From contig NZ_KB976987.1 in the NCBI RefSeq assembly GCF_000399685.1, positions 1 to 64,000 on the forward strand: a DNA stretch of 64,000 nucleotides, read 5' to 3'. How positions within the stretch are numbered: position 1 is the first letter of the stretch; every line of letters begins with the position of its first letter. Under the pieces are notes generated by a model, which was not told where the DNA came from, ran no database searches, and was given only the letters and a program-made list of their open reading frames with translations. A program made the position numbers and the translations under genes. Positions 41,401 through 53,068 of this stretch are shown piece by piece. This DNA comes from Acinetobacter pittii ANC 4050. Its GTDB lineage: Bacteria > Pseudomonadota > Gammaproteobacteria > Pseudomonadales > Moraxellaceae.

Positions 41401-44400
41401 AAATGTAAGTTTAGCTGCTCAGATACAGGCACCTAACTATGCTTTTGCCCCATATGTAGATAGCTTTACTTCGGACGGAGTAATAAGTGGGCAAGCTGAA
41501 AATAATAGTACTCTCATTGTTAAAGATGCCAAAGGTGAAGTCGTAGCTGAAATTAAAGTCGGTGAAGATAATGGCTGGAATGGATCAAGTTATTTTAAAC
41601 TCCAACTTGATCGCCCTCTTGTTGATGGTGAGCAGTTGTTCTTATCAATTAAGGATGCTCGTGGACAAATAAGCACCGATACTGTAATTACTGCTGATAC
41701 AGTTCCTCCTACACCAGCCAGTAATTTAGTTTTCTCAGAAGATGGTTCATATCTTACGGGTGTAGCAGAACTGAATACTACGATTCAGGTTTTTGATCAT
41801 AATGGTCAACTCGTGAATATATGGGATAACACCATAAACTCGGACGGTACATTTACTATTTTCTTAGGTGGCAATAATTTACATGGAGAGGCATTCACGG
41901 TCACCGTTAAAGACCAAGCCGGAAATGTGAGTGAAGCTGTTTCAATAAATGCTCCACTTGATGATATTGCACCGGATCCAATTAAAAATATTTTACTTGA
42001 TGCCAACGGTCAAAACTTTACAGCACAAGCAGAAGCAAATAGTCGGATTGAAGTTTTTGATTCATTAGGTAGTCAGACGGGTTGGGGCTCTACAGATAAT
42101 GCGGATAATGTCTCAGGCTTTTTCAGTCAAATCTATTTACATGGTGAAGAACTTACTTTTGTTGTCATAGATCGAGTTGGTAACCGAAGTGTTGAATTTA
42201 AGCTAAATGCTTTAATTGATACCATTGCGCCAAATTCAATTGAAAATATCATCTTCAACGAAGATGGCCACAGCTTTACAGCTCAGGCAGAAGCGGGAAG
42301 CTCTATTGATGTATTCGATCAGGATGGAAATAAGATTACTACTAGTTATACCGATAGCTTAGGTAATGTATTTGGTTATTTCCCGCAAGTTTACTTACAT
42401 GGTGAGGAACTTACTTTTGTTGTAGTAGATCGAGCGAGTAACCGCAGTGCAGAGGTCAAGCAGAGTGCTTTGAATGACGATGCCGCGCCAAATCCGATTG
42501 AAAATATTGTATTAGATATCAATGGACAGAGCTTTACAGCTCAGGCTGAAGCAAATAGCCAGATTGAAATTAAAAATACCAATGGTGACATTATTGGTTA
42601 TGGATCAGCAGATAGCACAGGCAATGTTTCTGGTTACTTGTATCAGGTCTATTTACATGGCGAAGAGCTTACTTTTGTTGTCGTTGACCGAGCGGGTAAC
42701 CGTAGTACAGAAGTTAAGCAGAATGCTTTAACTGATGATATTGCACCAAATCCGATTGAAAATATTGTACTCGACTCAAACGGTCAAAACTTCACGGCGC
42801 AAGCAGAAGCAAATACTCAAGTTGAAGTTAAAAATGCTGCGGGTGAGGTCATCGGTTCAGGTTACGTAGATGGCGCTGGTAATGTGTCAGGTTATTTATA
42901 TCAAGTCTATTTACATGGAGAAGAACTCACTTTTGTTGTCGTTGACCGAGCAGGTAACCGTAGTGCAGAAGTTAAGCAGAATGCCTTGATTGATGAGATT
43001 GCACCAAATCCGATTGAAAATATTGTACTTGATGCGAACGGACAGAACTTTATAGCTCAAGCAGAAGTAAACACTCAAATTGAAGTCAAAAATGCTGCTG
43101 GTGAAGTGATAGGGTCTGGTTCAACTGATAGTATGGGTAATGTTTCAGGTTACTTATATCAAGTCTATTTACATGGAGAGGAACTCACTTTTGTTGTCGT
43201 TGACCGAGCAGGTAACCGTAGTGCAGAGATCAAGCAAAACGCTTTAACTGATGACATTGCACCAAATCCGATTGAAAACATCATCTTCAATGAAAACGGT
43301 CAAAACTTTACAGCGCAAGCAGAAGCAAATACTCAAGTTGAAGTTAAAAATGCTGTGGGTGAGGTTGTAGGTGCTGGTTATGTAGATAGTGCTGGTAATG
43401 TCTCAGGTTACTTGAATCAAGTTTATTTAAAAGGTGAGGAACTCACTTTTGTTGTGATTGATCAAGCTGGTAATCGGAGCGTTGAAGTAAAACAAACAGC
43501 CTTTCTTGATAATACTGCGCCGGAAAATGCGACTAATTTAGTATTTAGCGAAGATGGTTTATATCTAACTGGTGTGGCTGAACCCAATGCTACGATTCAA
43601 ATATTTGATCAGAATGGCCAATTATTAAATCTTTGGAATAATAATGTTAATTGGGATGGAACATTTAGCATCTCTTTAGATACTAATTATTTGCATGGTG
43701 AAGAGTTTAAAGTAGTTGTAGTAGATCGGGCGGGTAATTTGAGTAGCGCGGTTACTGTAAAAGCACCGCTCGATGATATTCCTCCCACGGCTGCAAGTAA
43801 TCTTATCTTCAATGAAGATGGTTCATCCCTTTCTGGGGTAGCTGAGCCAAATACCTTCATCCAGATTTTTGATCAAAATGGTCAGCAGATGAATACATGG
43901 AATCAGAGTGTAAACGCTGATGGTACATTCACTATTTCTTTCGGTACTTATAATTTACATGGTGAAGAGTTTACAGTCACTGTTAAAGACCGAGCTGGAA
44001 ATGTGAGTGAAGCTGTTTCAGTTAAGGCTCCATTTGATGATATTGCGCCAAATCCGATTAAAAATATTGTACTTGATGCGAACGGTCAAAACTTTACAGC
44101 ACAAGCGGAAGCAAATAGTCAGATTGAAGTCAAAAATGCTGCTGGTGAAGTCATAGGGTTTGGTTCAACCGATAGTATGGGTAATGTTTCAGGTTACTTA
44201 TATCAAGTCTATTTACATGGAGAAGAACTCACTTTCGTTGTCATAGACCGAGTAGGTAACCGTAGTGATGAAGTGAAGTTAAATGCTTTGATGGATACCA
44301 TTGCACCAAATCCGATTGAAAATATTATCTTTAATGAAAATGGGCAAAATTTTACGGCACAAGCAGAAGCAAATAGTTTTATTAGTGTCAAAAATGCTGC

Positions 44401-47400
44401 GGGTGAGTTTGTTGGTTATGGTTATGTCGATAGCACTGGTAATGTGACAGGCTACTTCAATCAGGTTTATTTAAAAGGTGAGGAACTCACTTTTATTGTT
44501 ATAGATAGAGCAGGTAATCAAAGTATTGAATTTAAGCAAAATGCTTTAACTGATGATATTGCACCAAATCCGATTGAAAATATTGTATTAGATATCAATG
44601 GTCAGAACTTTACAGCTCAAGCGGAAGCAGATAGTCGAATCGAAGTTAAAAATACTGCGGGTGAGGTTGTAGGATCTGGTTATGTAGATGGCGCTGGTAA
44701 CGTATCAGGTTCTTTTAATCAAGTCTATTTACATGGCGAAGAGCTTACTTTTGTTGTGATAGATCGAGCAGGTAACCGCAGTACAGAGGTCAAGCAGAAT
44801 GCCTTAATTGATGATATCTCGCCAAATCCGATTGAAAATATTGTGCTCGACTCAAACGGTCAAAACTTTACAGCGCAAGCAGAAGCAAATACTCGGATTG
44901 AAGTCAAAAATGCTGCGGGTGAGGTTGTAGGTTATGGTTATGTAGATAGTACTGGTAACGTGTCAGGTTATTTTAATCAAGTCTATTTACATGGAGAAGA
45001 GCTTACATTTGTTGTAATTGATCAAGCAAGTAACCGAAGTATTGAGGTTAAACACAATGCTTTAATTGATGATGTTGCACCGCCAGCTGCTTCAAATATT
45101 ACATTAACCTCAGACGGATTGCTTTCTGGTGAGGCTGAGCCAAATGCAACGATTGAAATTATTGATCAATATGGTGCAGTTATCACAACAACTTATGTTT
45201 GGTACGATGGCACATTTAATCAATGGATTAATCTGAGTCAATACCAGACACAAAATTTGAGTATTGTTGTCAAAGATATTGCTGGTAACCGAAGCGAAGT
45301 TGCTCATCAGTTAGTACCTGTATTTTCGAATTCACCAATTACTGCAACAGAGCTAAAACTAGATGTAGATGGCCATATTCTGACAGGAAAGGCAACAGCA
45401 GGAATGTCGATTGTTGTTACATCTATTGATGGTCAGATCATTAATGGAGGGTGGAATAATGCCGTGAATGAAGATGGTAGTTTTGCTATTCAGTTAATTG
45501 ATTACTATCTACAGGGACAGACATTACAAGTTCGAGTTTATGACCAGAATACGAATCAATATAGCCTAATCTCTGAAATTATTGCGCCTTTAGACAATAT
45601 TGCTCCAGTAATTAATGATGTGGTGATTAGTAATGACGGTTATGGTATTACGGGACAAGCTGATCCGAAAGTAATCATTAAAGTAATGGATGCAGATGGA
45701 GATTTACGAGCAGAATTTCAATCGGATGAAGCTGGATATTTCAATGCTAGTATTTATCCACCATTATTACGTGGAGAGCAGTTATTTATCACGGCAACAG
45801 ATTTAGCCAAAAATATAAGTACCCCACTTAATATTACTTTTAATCCAGACACTAATGCACCACCAACAGCAGATCAGGTCGTTGTATCTGAAAATGGTTT
45901 ATTTATTGAGGGAACTGCTTCACTAAATAGTGAGGTGCGTATTTTTGATGTGTATAGTAATTATATTGGTGGTGGTTCTGTAGATGAAACAGGGCATTTT
46001 AATATCCAGTTATACTCACCTCAGGCGAATGGGCAAACTTTACGCATTGTTGTGGAGCAAAATGGCTATCAAAGTGCTTACACCGAAATTAAGGCACCCA
46101 TAGACATCGTCGCGCCAAATGCAGCAACTCAGCTTGTTTTAGCAGATGGAAATATACTTTCAGGACAAGCGGAAGCATATTCAACGGTTAATATTTTTGA
46201 TGTTAATAATAATTTAGTTGGTCAGACTACGGTTGGAAGTAGTGGTACTTTCTTGGCGCAATTATGGTCACAATATTGGCATGGCGAAACATTGACGGTA
46301 AAAATAGTTGATGCCAATCAAAATGTGAGTGTGGGTACAACGGTTGTTGCTATAAATGATACAACAGCACCGAAAGTGGTCACCCAGCTTGCCATAAATG
46401 AATGGGGGAATTGGCTGGTAGGACATGCCGAAAGCAATGCTACTGTTGAAGTGACTTATTATTTTGCTGATCAAGAACCTTCTGTAACAAGTACTACGGT
46501 CATGGCAGATGGAACTTTCTCTACTTATGTGGATGGGACTGCAACATCATTTGACCTTACTGTTATTGATCGTGCTGGAAACCGTAGTGAAACCATTAGC
46601 CAAATAATTAGTGATTTACCTACCATCACTGTTGATCAATTTAAAGGTGATGCTACGGATAATACATATGTAGTTGATCATATAAGTGATTTTGTTGAAG
46701 AATATACTGTTGAGCCGTATGCAACATATAAAGATGTTTGGGTTGATAATAGCTATATGTATCCAGAATGGATTAATGAAGGGCATTATGAACAGATATG
46801 GCTTGTTGATGGATATTATGAACAACAATTAATAACAGATGTATATTATGAAAAGCAGTGGATCATAAGTGGTTATTCGACTATACAAAAAATATATATA
46901 AATCAAGATAATATAACTTATATAGATAATGGCACGGCAGAGAGCGACTATAGTCGATATGTAGAACAACATTATGATGCTGTAAATGAACAATGGCAAG
47001 AAGGCTACGAACTGACCTATATACGTTCAGAAGAAGGCTGGGTTGATACTAGTCATTTTGAAGATATCTATTTTGATACAAGTCATTATGAAGATGTTTG
47101 GGTGGATGCTAGCCGTTATGAAGATGTTTGGGTAGATACTAGCCACTATGAAGATGTTTGGGTAGAAAGTGGCTATTGGGAGAACCAGCTTGTCGAATCA
47201 GGCTACCGAGATGTCGATTTTGGTGGACACGATAAAATAGTTAGCTCTGTGAGTTATAGTCTGGTTGGATATTCTGATTGGTCGACAGGTCTAGAAAGCG
47301 GGCGTTATGTTGAAGATTTGGAGCTGGTTGGTTCTGCTCATCTCAATGCAACAGGTAATGCTTTAGATAATCTTTTAACAGGTAACTCTGGTAATAACGT

Positions 47401-47773
47401 TTTGAATGGGCGTGAAGGTAACGATACCTATATGACTCATGAAGGTGCTGATACCATTCTGTTCCAATTGCTAAATAGCCAAGATGCGACAGGCGGGAAT
47501 GGACATGACACAGTGTTAGATTTTACTTTAGGTGATGTACGAACTGACCCCCAAGCTGACAAAATCGATTTAAGTGAACTATTGATTGACTATTCTAAAG
47601 ATGTGAGCACATTAGCGAAATTTATTACTGTTGAGCAAGATGCTGGAAACACGACTATTAGTCTTGACCGAGATGGCGAAGGTACAAGGTTTGGTAGCGC
47701 GTCATTGATAACCTTAAATCAGGTCAATACAACATTAGATGAATTGTTAAATAATCAGCAACTATCTGTTTAA
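38471..47773 (+). CDS. Giant type I-secreted Ig-repeat adhesin (BLP1-like)
   Basis: 3100 residues. Residues ~1-115 are a BapA-prefix-like beta domain ([20 protein letters not shown]), then a hydrophobic segment, [20 protein letters not shown], at ~117-137. Three ~95-residue Ig-like repeats follow (to ~435), then many ~85-90-residue Ig-like domains; residues ~1079-2202 form a near-identical tandem array. Residues ~2744-2912 are a Tyr/Trp-rich decapeptide array. The end has an RTX-like stretch ([20 protein letters not shown]) and a type I secretion domain ([19 protein letters not shown]). The likely role is a biofilm/adhesion fibre held at the surface by its N-terminus. It resembles Acinetobacter Bap-like protein 1; exact identity is not verified. 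Confidence 0.9.
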   Translation: MVQVSLMANNASKNNPVDINVGQTKNIVVDPKEIAKIDINPEKIASITRHGNSAVIHLKDGTEIVLENFFVSENPQIILNDGQRYWTANLGEDATGQTSVNYLELKDVPKFIDSSSSVPIWSWAVSALAGAGTVALLSRKDSKDTTPPEPGTLNLKNFLDSGVSTNDQITQDKNFNLKVEGQENGSRVTYLVSTDDGKTWQETTVVQKDLTDGVYLYKAVVTDRAGNASETAIQKVVVDTTAPKAGELTLADLTDTGVSATDQITQDKNFNLKLEGQENGSRVTYLVSTDDGKTWQETTVAQKDLADGIYLYKAVVTDIAGNVSESAIQKVVVDTTASKAGELTLADLTDTGVSATDQITQDSNFTLKLAQPIVIGEQAALLDHYEVSKDDGKTWQETTADQKDLADGVYQYKAVVTDVAGNTSVSAIQKVIVDNSLNVESTTVTVKPITEDNTISLVVKDQIISIRLEVGNLPTDLNNSLTSVNTTLNDVVYNFHFDEVTQEWVTEIPAEFLWSEESQTNISIDISLTDQAGNTAIIKHTQNYNVDHTPNSPTLDSLTFNNIDGAIISGSAYKGSKVDIYNKNGELLASTITNEEGKFTLQNLSINSNQEVYAVATYSGYSSENSSIGLVTEVPAISITRISPEGVITGYATEGSHFIVKDQNGNILQEFNSIAFEGSGITPFNVMTLGEVRPFTLSLNQPLEEGTQIIISTDKDNISGHPQYITADYTPAVFIETPHFDISGETLSVHVNEPNSFIRAFSVEGNLIATGFTDEQGFASLVVFQFLKEGESVTVQVVDKNQNVSETLIEVPNFAYIPHVERITQEGLISGVAEDNSTVIVRDAEGNELGKVTLGDDNSWNEFSHFSLSVNRPLIDGEQISVQIIDNKGLMSPEQNIIVDLTPPPIPTDLNFNDAGDLVYGHAEPFSEILVKDGQGNILNKWFWNNWTDESGSFSIELGMFLTNAETVYVTATDVNGNVSLAAQIQAPNYAFAPYVDSFTSDGVISGQAENNSTLIVKDAKGEVVAEIKVGEDNGWNGSSYFKLQLDRPLVDGEQLFLSIKDARGQISTDTVITADTVPPTPASNLVFSEDGSYLTGVAELNTTIQVFDHNGQLVNIWDNTINSDGTFTIFLGGNNLHGEAFTVTVKDQAGNVSEAVSINAPLDDIAPDPIKNILLDANGQNFTAQAEANSRIEVFDSLGSQTGWGSTDNADNVSGFFSQIYLHGEELTFVVIDRVGNRSVEFKLNALIDTIAPNSIENIIFNEDGHSFTAQAEAGSSIDVFDQDGNKITTSYTDSLGNVFGYFPQVYLHGEELTFVVVDRASNRSAEVKQSALNDDAAPNPIENIVLDINGQSFTAQAEANSQIEIKNTNGDIIGYGSADSTGNVSGYLYQVYLHGEELTFVVVDRAGNRSTEVKQNALTDDIAPNPIENIVLDSNGQNFTAQAEANTQVEVKNAAGEVIGSGYVDGAGNVSGYLYQVYLHGEELTFVVVDRAGNRSAEVKQNALIDEIAPNPIENIVLDANGQNFIAQAEVNTQIEVKNAAGEVIGSGSTDSMGNVSGYLYQVYLHGEELTFVVVDRAGNRSAEIKQNALTDDIAPNPIENIIFNENGQNFTAQAEANTQVEVKNAVGEVVGAGYVDSAGNVSGYLNQVYLKGEELTFVVIDQAGNRSVEVKQTAFLDNTAPENATNLVFSEDGLYLTGVAEPNATIQIFDQNGQLLNLWNNNVNWDGTFSISLDTNYLHGEEFKVVVVDRAGNLSSAVTVKAPLDDIPPTAASNLIFNEDGSSLSGVAEPNTFIQIFDQNGQQMNTWNQSVNADGTFTISFGTYNLHGEEFTVTVKDRAGNVSEAVSVKAPFDDIAPNPIKNIVLDANGQNFTAQAEANSQIEVKNAAGEVIGFGSTDSMGNVSGYLYQVYLHGEELTFVVIDRVGNRSDEVKLNALMDTIAPNPIENIIFNENGQNFTAQAEANSFISVKNAAGEFVGYGYVDSTGNVTGYFNQVYLKGEELTFIVIDRAGNQSIEFKQNALTDDIAPNPIENIVLDINGQNFTAQAEADSRIEVKNTAGEVVGSGYVDGAGNVSGSFNQVYLHGEELTFVVIDRAGNRSTEVKQNALIDDISPNPIENIVLDSNGQNFTAQAEANTRIEVKNAAGEVVGYGYVDSTGNVSGYFNQVYLHGEELTFVVIDQASNRSIEVKHNALIDDVAPPAASNITLTSDGLLSGEAEPNATIEIIDQYGAVITTTYVWYDGTFNQWINLSQYQTQNLSIVVKDIAGNRSEVAHQLVPVFSNSPITATELKLDVDGHILTGKATAGMSIVVTSIDGQIINGGWNNAVNEDGSFAIQLIDYYLQGQTLQVRVYDQNTNQYSLISEIIAPLDNIAPVINDVVISNDGYGITGQADPKVIIKVMDADGDLRAEFQSDEAGYFNASIYPPLLRGEQLFITATDLAKNISTPLNITFNPDTNAPPTADQVVVSENGLFIEGTASLNSEVRIFDVYSNYIGGGSVDETGHFNIQLYSPQANGQTLRIVVEQNGYQSAYTEIKAPIDIVAPNAATQLVLADGNILSGQAEAYSTVNIFDVNNNLVGQTTVGSSGTFLAQLWSQYWHGETLTVKIVDANQNVSVGTTVVAINDTTAPKVVTQLAINEWGNWLVGHAESNATVEVTYYFADQEPSVTSTTVMADGTFSTYVDGTATSFDLTVIDRAGNRSETISQIISDLPTITVDQFKGDATDNTYVVDHISDFVEEYTVEPYATYKDVWVDNSYMYPEWINEGHYEQIWLVDGYYEQQLITDVYYEKQWIISGYSTIQKIYINQDNITYIDNGTAESDYSRYVEQHYDAVNEQWQEGYELTYIRSEEGWVDTSHFEDIYFDTSHYEDVWVDASRYEDVWVDTSHYEDVWVESGYWENQLVESGYRDVDFGGHDKIVSSVSYSLVGYSDWSTGLESGRYVEDLELVGSAHLNATGNALDNLLTGNSGNNVLNGREGNDTYMTHEGADTILFQLLNSQDATGGNGHDTVLDFTLGDVRTDPQADKIDLSELLIDYSKDVSTLAKFITVEQDAGNTTISLDRDGEGTRFGSASLITLNQVNTTLDELLNNQQLSV
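39178..39775 (+). repeat. N-terminal tandem Ig-like repeats within the adhesin gene
   Basis: Units of 285 bases (95 residues) in which stretches beginning AAAGCAGGTGAACTG at ~39199 and ~39484 are almost identical at DNA level. A diverged first unit lies upstream (from ~38920). Confidence 0.8.
41705..45076 (+). repeat. Mosaic tandem array of 258- and 264-base repeats in the adhesin gene
   Basis: Measured at the Ala/Pro-Pro codons that open each unit: one 264-base unit (type B, 41705), six 258-base units (type A, from 41969, 42227, 42485, 42743, 43001 and 43259), two type B (43517, 43781), and four type A (44045, 44303, 44561 and 44819). Type A carries the core [19 protein letters not shown], and many stretches are identical between units. 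Confidence 0.9.
46709..47206 (+). repeat. Decapeptide Tyr/Trp/Asp repeat segment in the adhesin gene
   Basis: Units of 10 residues such as [30 protein letters not shown] and the diverged [10 protein letters not shown] and [10 protein letters not shown]. The clearest 30-base repeats lie at about 47039-47206. Confidence 0.85.
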
Positions 47774-47792
47774 CAATAAAATTTATCTTTAT

Positions 47793-47821
47793 AAAAGAGG
47801 CCATGAAAATGGCCTCTTTTA
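47793..47821 (+). terminator. Terminator after the giant adhesin
   Basis: AAAAGAGGCCAT and ATGGCCTCTTTT form a perfect 12-bp stem with a GAAA loop. Confidence 0.93.
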
Positions 47822-47899
47822 TTTTGTGCTTTAAATTTAATAAAAACTCTTCACAACCTGTTAAAAAATGACCAAAAAAGATAAGTTTTTTTTCATTTT

Positions 47900-47930
47900 C
47901 CCCTTGAAGCCTTTTTTTTCATCCCCACAA
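47900..47930 (+). promoter_or_regulatory. Sigma-32 heat-shock promoter of groESL
   Basis: CCCCTTGAA, a 14-base spacer and CCCCAC match the sigma-32 consensus (CCCTTGAA, N13-14, CCCCAT). The start would fall near 47936, giving a ~75-base leader to groES. I see no CIRCE element. Confidence 0.82.
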
Positions 47931-48013
47931 AAGTGACATCTAAATATTTTGTTATTGCTCTGGATTAAAGCAATAACGATTAATCAAAAAGACTTAGTCT
48001 GATGGAGTTAATT

Positions 48014-48304
48014 ATGAGCAACATTCGTCCATTACATGATCGCGTTGTAATTCGTCGCGTAGAAGAAGAAACCAAAACTGCTGGTGGTATTTTACTTCCA
48101 GGTTCTGCTGCTGAAAAACCATCTCAAGGTGAAGTAATTGCAGTAGGTAATGGTCAAATCACTGAGAATGGCGTACGTGCTTTGGATGTTAAAGTTGGTG
48201 ACAAAGTATTGTTTGGTACTTATGCAGGTACAACAGTGAAAGTAAGTGGTGAAGAACTCTTAATCATGAAAGAGTCAGACATTTTAGCTGTGTTGGAAGG
48301 CTAA
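48014..48304 (+). CDS. groES: Co-chaperonin GroES
   Basis: 96 residues from the ATG at 48014, which has GGAG seven bases upstream; an in-frame ATG at 48002 is inside the leader. [19 protein letters not shown], the mobile loop [20 protein letters not shown] and the [15 protein letters not shown] core are standard. The heptamer caps GroEL during ATP-driven folding. First gene of groESL. Confidence 0.98.
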   Translation: MSNIRPLHDRVVIRRVEEETKTAGGILLPGSAAEKPSQGEVIAVGNGQITENGVRALDVKVGDKVLFGTYAGTTVKVSGEELLIMKESDILAVLEG

Positions 48305-48344
48305 TCAATCCATAACTCAATTCATTATCAGATTCAGTATTTAA

Positions 48345-49997
<1,653 letters not shown>

Positions 49998-50017
49998 TAT
50001 CGCATCAACGCTTTAAC

Positions 50018-50058
50018 CAAAAAAAATCCCTGCTTATGCAGGGATTTTTTTTATTTTT
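50018..50058 (+). terminator. Terminator of groESL
   Basis: AAAATCCCTGC and GCAGGGATTTT pair around TTAT and enter a long T run. Confidence 0.93.
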
Positions 50059-50099
50059 CACATAATTTTAAGAAATAATTAAGTTCACTTGCTTATATT

Positions 50100-50177
50100 A
50101 AAAAACAGGAACAGCAGCTAGAAGTTCCTCTTTTGTTACAACCATGCTTATTTACTTGTAGGCATGGTTTTTTTTTA
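50100..50177 (+). ncRNA. Candidate small RNA between groEL and dgkA
   Basis: After the groESL terminator there are two more hairpins and no frame: AGGAAC/GTTCCT (50107-50129), then AACCATGC/GCATGGTT (50140-50169) followed by eight T. A possible extended -10 (TGCTTATAT, 50090-50098) precedes it, without a good -35. This could be an independent ~75-nt RNA or only a second terminator. Confidence 0.35.
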
Positions 50178-50549
50178 GCCTAATAAAATAATTAACCAAG
50201 TAATAGCGATGATAGAGAGTGCAACAAACTGAGCCGCACTTCCCATATCTTTTGCATTTTTAGAAAGTTGATGTTTCTCAAGAGAAACACGATCAACCAC
50301 TGCCTCAATAGCCGAGTTGAATAGTTCCACGATCATTGCAAAAAGACATACGATAATCAGTAATGCATGTTCGCTACGGCTCACATCAAGAAAAAAACTA
50401 ACTGGAATCAAAATAATATTTATCAAAACAATTTGGCGAAAAGCGGCCTCATTTTTATAGGCTGCTTTAAATCCCGAAATGGAGTAGCCCGTAGCATTGA
50501 GTATACGTTTCAGACCACTTTTACCCTTATAAGGAGAATAGCTATTCAT
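50175..50549 (-). CDS. dgkA: Diacylglycerol kinase (DgkA)
   Basis: 124 residues, the compact integral-membrane kinase. GLKRILNATGYSISGFKAAY and NEAAFRQIV are N-terminal signatures; the membrane helices include IVELFNSAIEAVVDRVS, whose E-x-x-N-x-A-I-E metal/ATP site is diagnostic. It recycles diacylglycerol to phosphatidic acid in the inner membrane. This is unrelated in fold to the YegS-type kinase at 36466. Confidence 0.95.
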   Translation of the reverse strand: MNSYSPYKGKSGLKRILNATGYSISGFKAAYKNEAAFRQIVLINIILIPVSFFLDVSRSEHALLIIVCLFAMIVELFNSAIEAVVDRVSLEKHQLSKNAKDMGSAAQFVALSIIAITWLIILLG

Positions 50550-50655
50550 TTACTTATATTTCTGACACTTTTCATGCATTATATAATTTGGGTCTTAAAA
50601 AATTATTAAATCTTTTTTAAAGATTTTGACTTTATAACTTGATAGAGAAGAAGAG

Positions 50656-51618
50656 ATGAAAAAATTATGTGTCGCTTTGGGCCTTGCAATTGGAAGCATA
50701 CATGCAAGTTATGCTGAGCCAAGTACAACCACACAAGTACCGGGATATTATCACCATCAATTTGGCAACTACCGTGTAACTTCTTTGCTTGATGGTACGA
50801 TTTACTTAAATCCTGAATTATTTAAAAATTTAAATCAGGCACAAAAAACTAAAATTTTAACTAAATATGCTGCTGTTAATGAGAAAGGGATTCAGACTTC
50901 GGTAAATGCATTTTTAGTTGATGACGGCAAAAGCTTAACACTTGTAGACAGTGGGGCAGCAAGTTGTTTTGGACCGCAACTGGGTTCAATTGCAAAAAAT
51001 ATTGAATTGGCAGGTTATAAACTTGCTAATGTAAAAACTGTTTTACTTACTCATTTACACCCAGACCATGTGTGCGGTATTGCTCAAAATGGAAAAGCTG
51101 TATTTCCTAACGCAACTGTATATGCCCATGAGCGTGAAGCTGATTATTGGTTAAATCCTGCTTCTGAAAAAACAGTACCAGCAGACAAAAAAGAAAGTTA
51201 TTTGGGCACGGTTAAAAACGTAAAAGCTGCACTTGCACCTTATCAAGCAAAAAAAGCATTTAAGACATTTAAAGACGGCGATGTTATTCAAGGTTTTGAG
51301 GTGATTGATACGCGTGGTCATACACCAGGTCACCATAGCTTCCGCTTAAAAAGTAATGATCAGCAAATCATTTTTGTTGGAGACATTGTACACTCACATT
51401 CTTTACAGTTTGATGCTCCAAAAACAGGAGTGGATTTCGATGTGAATTCTGAGCAAGCGATTAATACCCGTTTAAAAATGTTTGCTGAAATTTCAAATAA
51501 GCAGCAATGGGTTGCAGCGCCACATTTACCGTTTCCGGGCATTGGTCATGTTTATAAAGTAAATGCTGAGCAATATCAGTGGATCCCGCTTTATTTTGAC
51601 AATGTTGTAGGGAAATAA
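50656..51618 (+). CDS. Exported metallo-beta-lactamase-fold hydrolase
   Basis: 320 residues. A Sec signal peptide (MKKLCVALGLAIGSIHASYA) ends at Ala-21/Glu-22. The zinc set is complete: LLTHLHPDHVCGI, the later His in DTRGHTPGHHSF, Asp in IIFVGDIVHSHSL and a C-terminal His in APHLPFPGIGHV. The layout resembles methyl-parathion-hydrolase/AHL-lactonase relatives more than true beta-lactamases. Periplasmic; substrate unknown. AGAAGAGATG gives the start. Confidence 0.88.
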   Translation: MKKLCVALGLAIGSIHASYAEPSTTTQVPGYYHHQFGNYRVTSLLDGTIYLNPELFKNLNQAQKTKILTKYAAVNEKGIQTSVNAFLVDDGKSLTLVDSGAASCFGPQLGSIAKNIELAGYKLANVKTVLLTHLHPDHVCGIAQNGKAVFPNATVYAHEREADYWLNPASEKTVPADKKESYLGTVKNVKAALAPYQAKKAFKTFKDGDVIQGFEVIDTRGHTPGHHSFRLKSNDQQIIFVGDIVHSHSLQFDAPKTGVDFDVNSEQAINTRLKMFAEISNKQQWVAAPHLPFPGIGHVYKVNAEQYQWIPLYFDNVVGK

Positions 51619-51649
51619 AAAAACAGGGCATTTATTGCCCTGTTTTTTC
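51617..51649. terminator. Terminator between convergent hydrolase and glpQ
   Basis: AAAAAACAGGGCA and TGCCCTGTTTTTT pair around TTTAT, with A and T tracts on both sides. Confidence 0.9.
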
Positions 51650-51662
51650 TTCATAACGTTAT

Positions 51663-52805
51663 TTATTTTGTGGCTTTTTCAAAGTTAATGACCGCTTCAC
51701 GGCCAAGTGCTGGATCATCTGTAAAGACACCATCAACACCCGCTTTGAAATAGGCTTCAAACTCTTTTAAAGCACCAGATGGGCAGCGCTCAGCTGGCTT
51801 ATCTTGACTGCATTTTAAAGGCTTTGGTAAGAAATTATTTTCTGGACGGAATGTATAAGGATGTACTTTTAAGCCAGCTGCATGAGCATCAGAAATAAAC
51901 GAAGTCGTTTGAACTGAGCCATTGTCATTAAAGTTTAGAATATAACCTTTACTTGGTCCTACACCGTTTGCATATTTAGCAACATCTTTTAAGCCTTGTG
52001 CTGTGGCTAAATCTGCATAAGTTTTAGTTTCACCAGATTCAACAAAGTCGGCTGGTTGAGAAGTCTTAGCGTCATAAAGTTGAATGATTTGTGCGTGCTT
52101 AATCGTTTTATGAAGGTCGAGCTGATCTTTTAAATATTTTAAATTACTCACTTCAAAAGACTGTAAATAGACAGGTGCAATATCACGTGTATATTCATAT
52201 TTGGCTAAGGTTTTAAGAAGGGTATCCTCCATTGCCAATTTCTGGTTTTTAAAGTAAGTCGGATGTTTAGTTTCAATATATAAGCCAATAATTTTTCCCG
52301 TTTTCTTATAATTTGCTTCAGCTAGCTCAATCACTTGTTCTAGAGTCGGGACAGGGTAAAGGTCGTTATAGGCTGTGTTCGCTGGGCGGAACTCTGGAAT
52401 ACGTTCACGCGCTTTAAGCTGCTGTAATTCACTTAAAGTGAAGTCTTCTGTAAACCAACCTGTTAAGTCTTTACCATCAATATTTTTTGTTGTTTTACGG
52501 TCTGCAAACTGACTTAAAGTGCTTACATTGGTTGTTCCACCAATCTCATTTTCATGGCGAGTAATCAATACGCCGTCCTGTGTGGAAACAAGGTCAGGTT
52601 CAATAAAATCTGCACCATCATCAATAGCCTTTTGATATGAAGCTAATGTGTGCTCAGGACGTAAAGCGCTCGCGCCACGGTGGCCTACCACCAAGATTTT
52701 AGGAAGTTGATATTCAGGTGTGGTCGGTGAATTTTCAGTTTTATCATCGTCATTACAACCCACCAAGCTAATTAAACTTAAGCATAAAAGTGCTTTTTTA
52801 AACAT
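51663..52805 (-). CDS. glpQ: Glycerophosphodiester phosphodiesterase lipoprotein
   Basis: 380 residues from the ATG at 52805, which gives MFKKALLCLSLISLVGC with an LVGC lipobox; a start four codons upstream would put residues before the signal. The GDPD domain has VVGHRGASALRPEHTLASYQKAIDDGADFIEPD with the catalytic His and metal-binding Glu/Asp, and DGVFTDDPALGRE near the end. It frees glycerol 3-phosphate from deacylated phospholipids outside the inner membrane, feeding GlpD. Confidence 0.93.
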   Translation of the reverse strand: MFKKALLCLSLISLVGCNDDDKTENSPTTPEYQLPKILVVGHRGASALRPEHTLASYQKAIDDGADFIEPDLVSTQDGVLITRHENEIGGTTNVSTLSQFADRKTTKNIDGKDLTGWFTEDFTLSELQQLKARERIPEFRPANTAYNDLYPVPTLEQVIELAEANYKKTGKIIGLYIETKHPTYFKNQKLAMEDTLLKTLAKYEYTRDIAPVYLQSFEVSNLKYLKDQLDLHKTIKHAQIIQLYDAKTSQPADFVESGETKTYADLATAQGLKDVAKYANGVGPSKGYILNFNDNGSVQTTSFISDAHAAGLKVHPYTFRPENNFLPKPLKCSQDKPAERCPSGALKEFEAYFKAGVDGVFTDDPALGREAVINFEKATK

Positions 52806-52852
52806 AATTCTACTCATATTGTTTTAGTCGAAACGCATTTAGTCTGCTCATT

Positions 52853-52896
52853 GAACTTGACGTGAACATGAAGAATTCATGAATTTTCAGTGACAC
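52853..52896 (-). promoter_or_regulatory. Possible Pho-box tract upstream of glpQ
   Basis: On the minus strand GTGTCAC-TGAA, AATTCAT-GAAT, TCTTCAT-GTTC and ACGTCAA-GTTC follow one another at exact 11-base steps, resembling four degenerate PhoB half-sites (CTGTCAT-N4). Each unit matches only 4-5 of 7 positions. Confidence 0.35.
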
Positions 52897-53068
52897 TTGT
52901 TAAAACCTTCTTTGTGGGTTTGTAGGAAATACCGATTCTTGCTTTGTTTTTGTTCTAATTGCATTTATTGTGTTAATTCTACTTGTCTTTTTTATATCGC
53001 TCGTTGATGATCAAGAGGCCAAATTTGGCATTGCCACCTGTTAATTGACGACTTAATCCTGAGCAGCC

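Noticed and set aside
41705..45076. Regular repeats that could suggest a CRISPR-like or satellite array
   Set aside because: The period is 258/264 bases, always a multiple of three, and the repeats encode Ig-like domains in one continuous frame.
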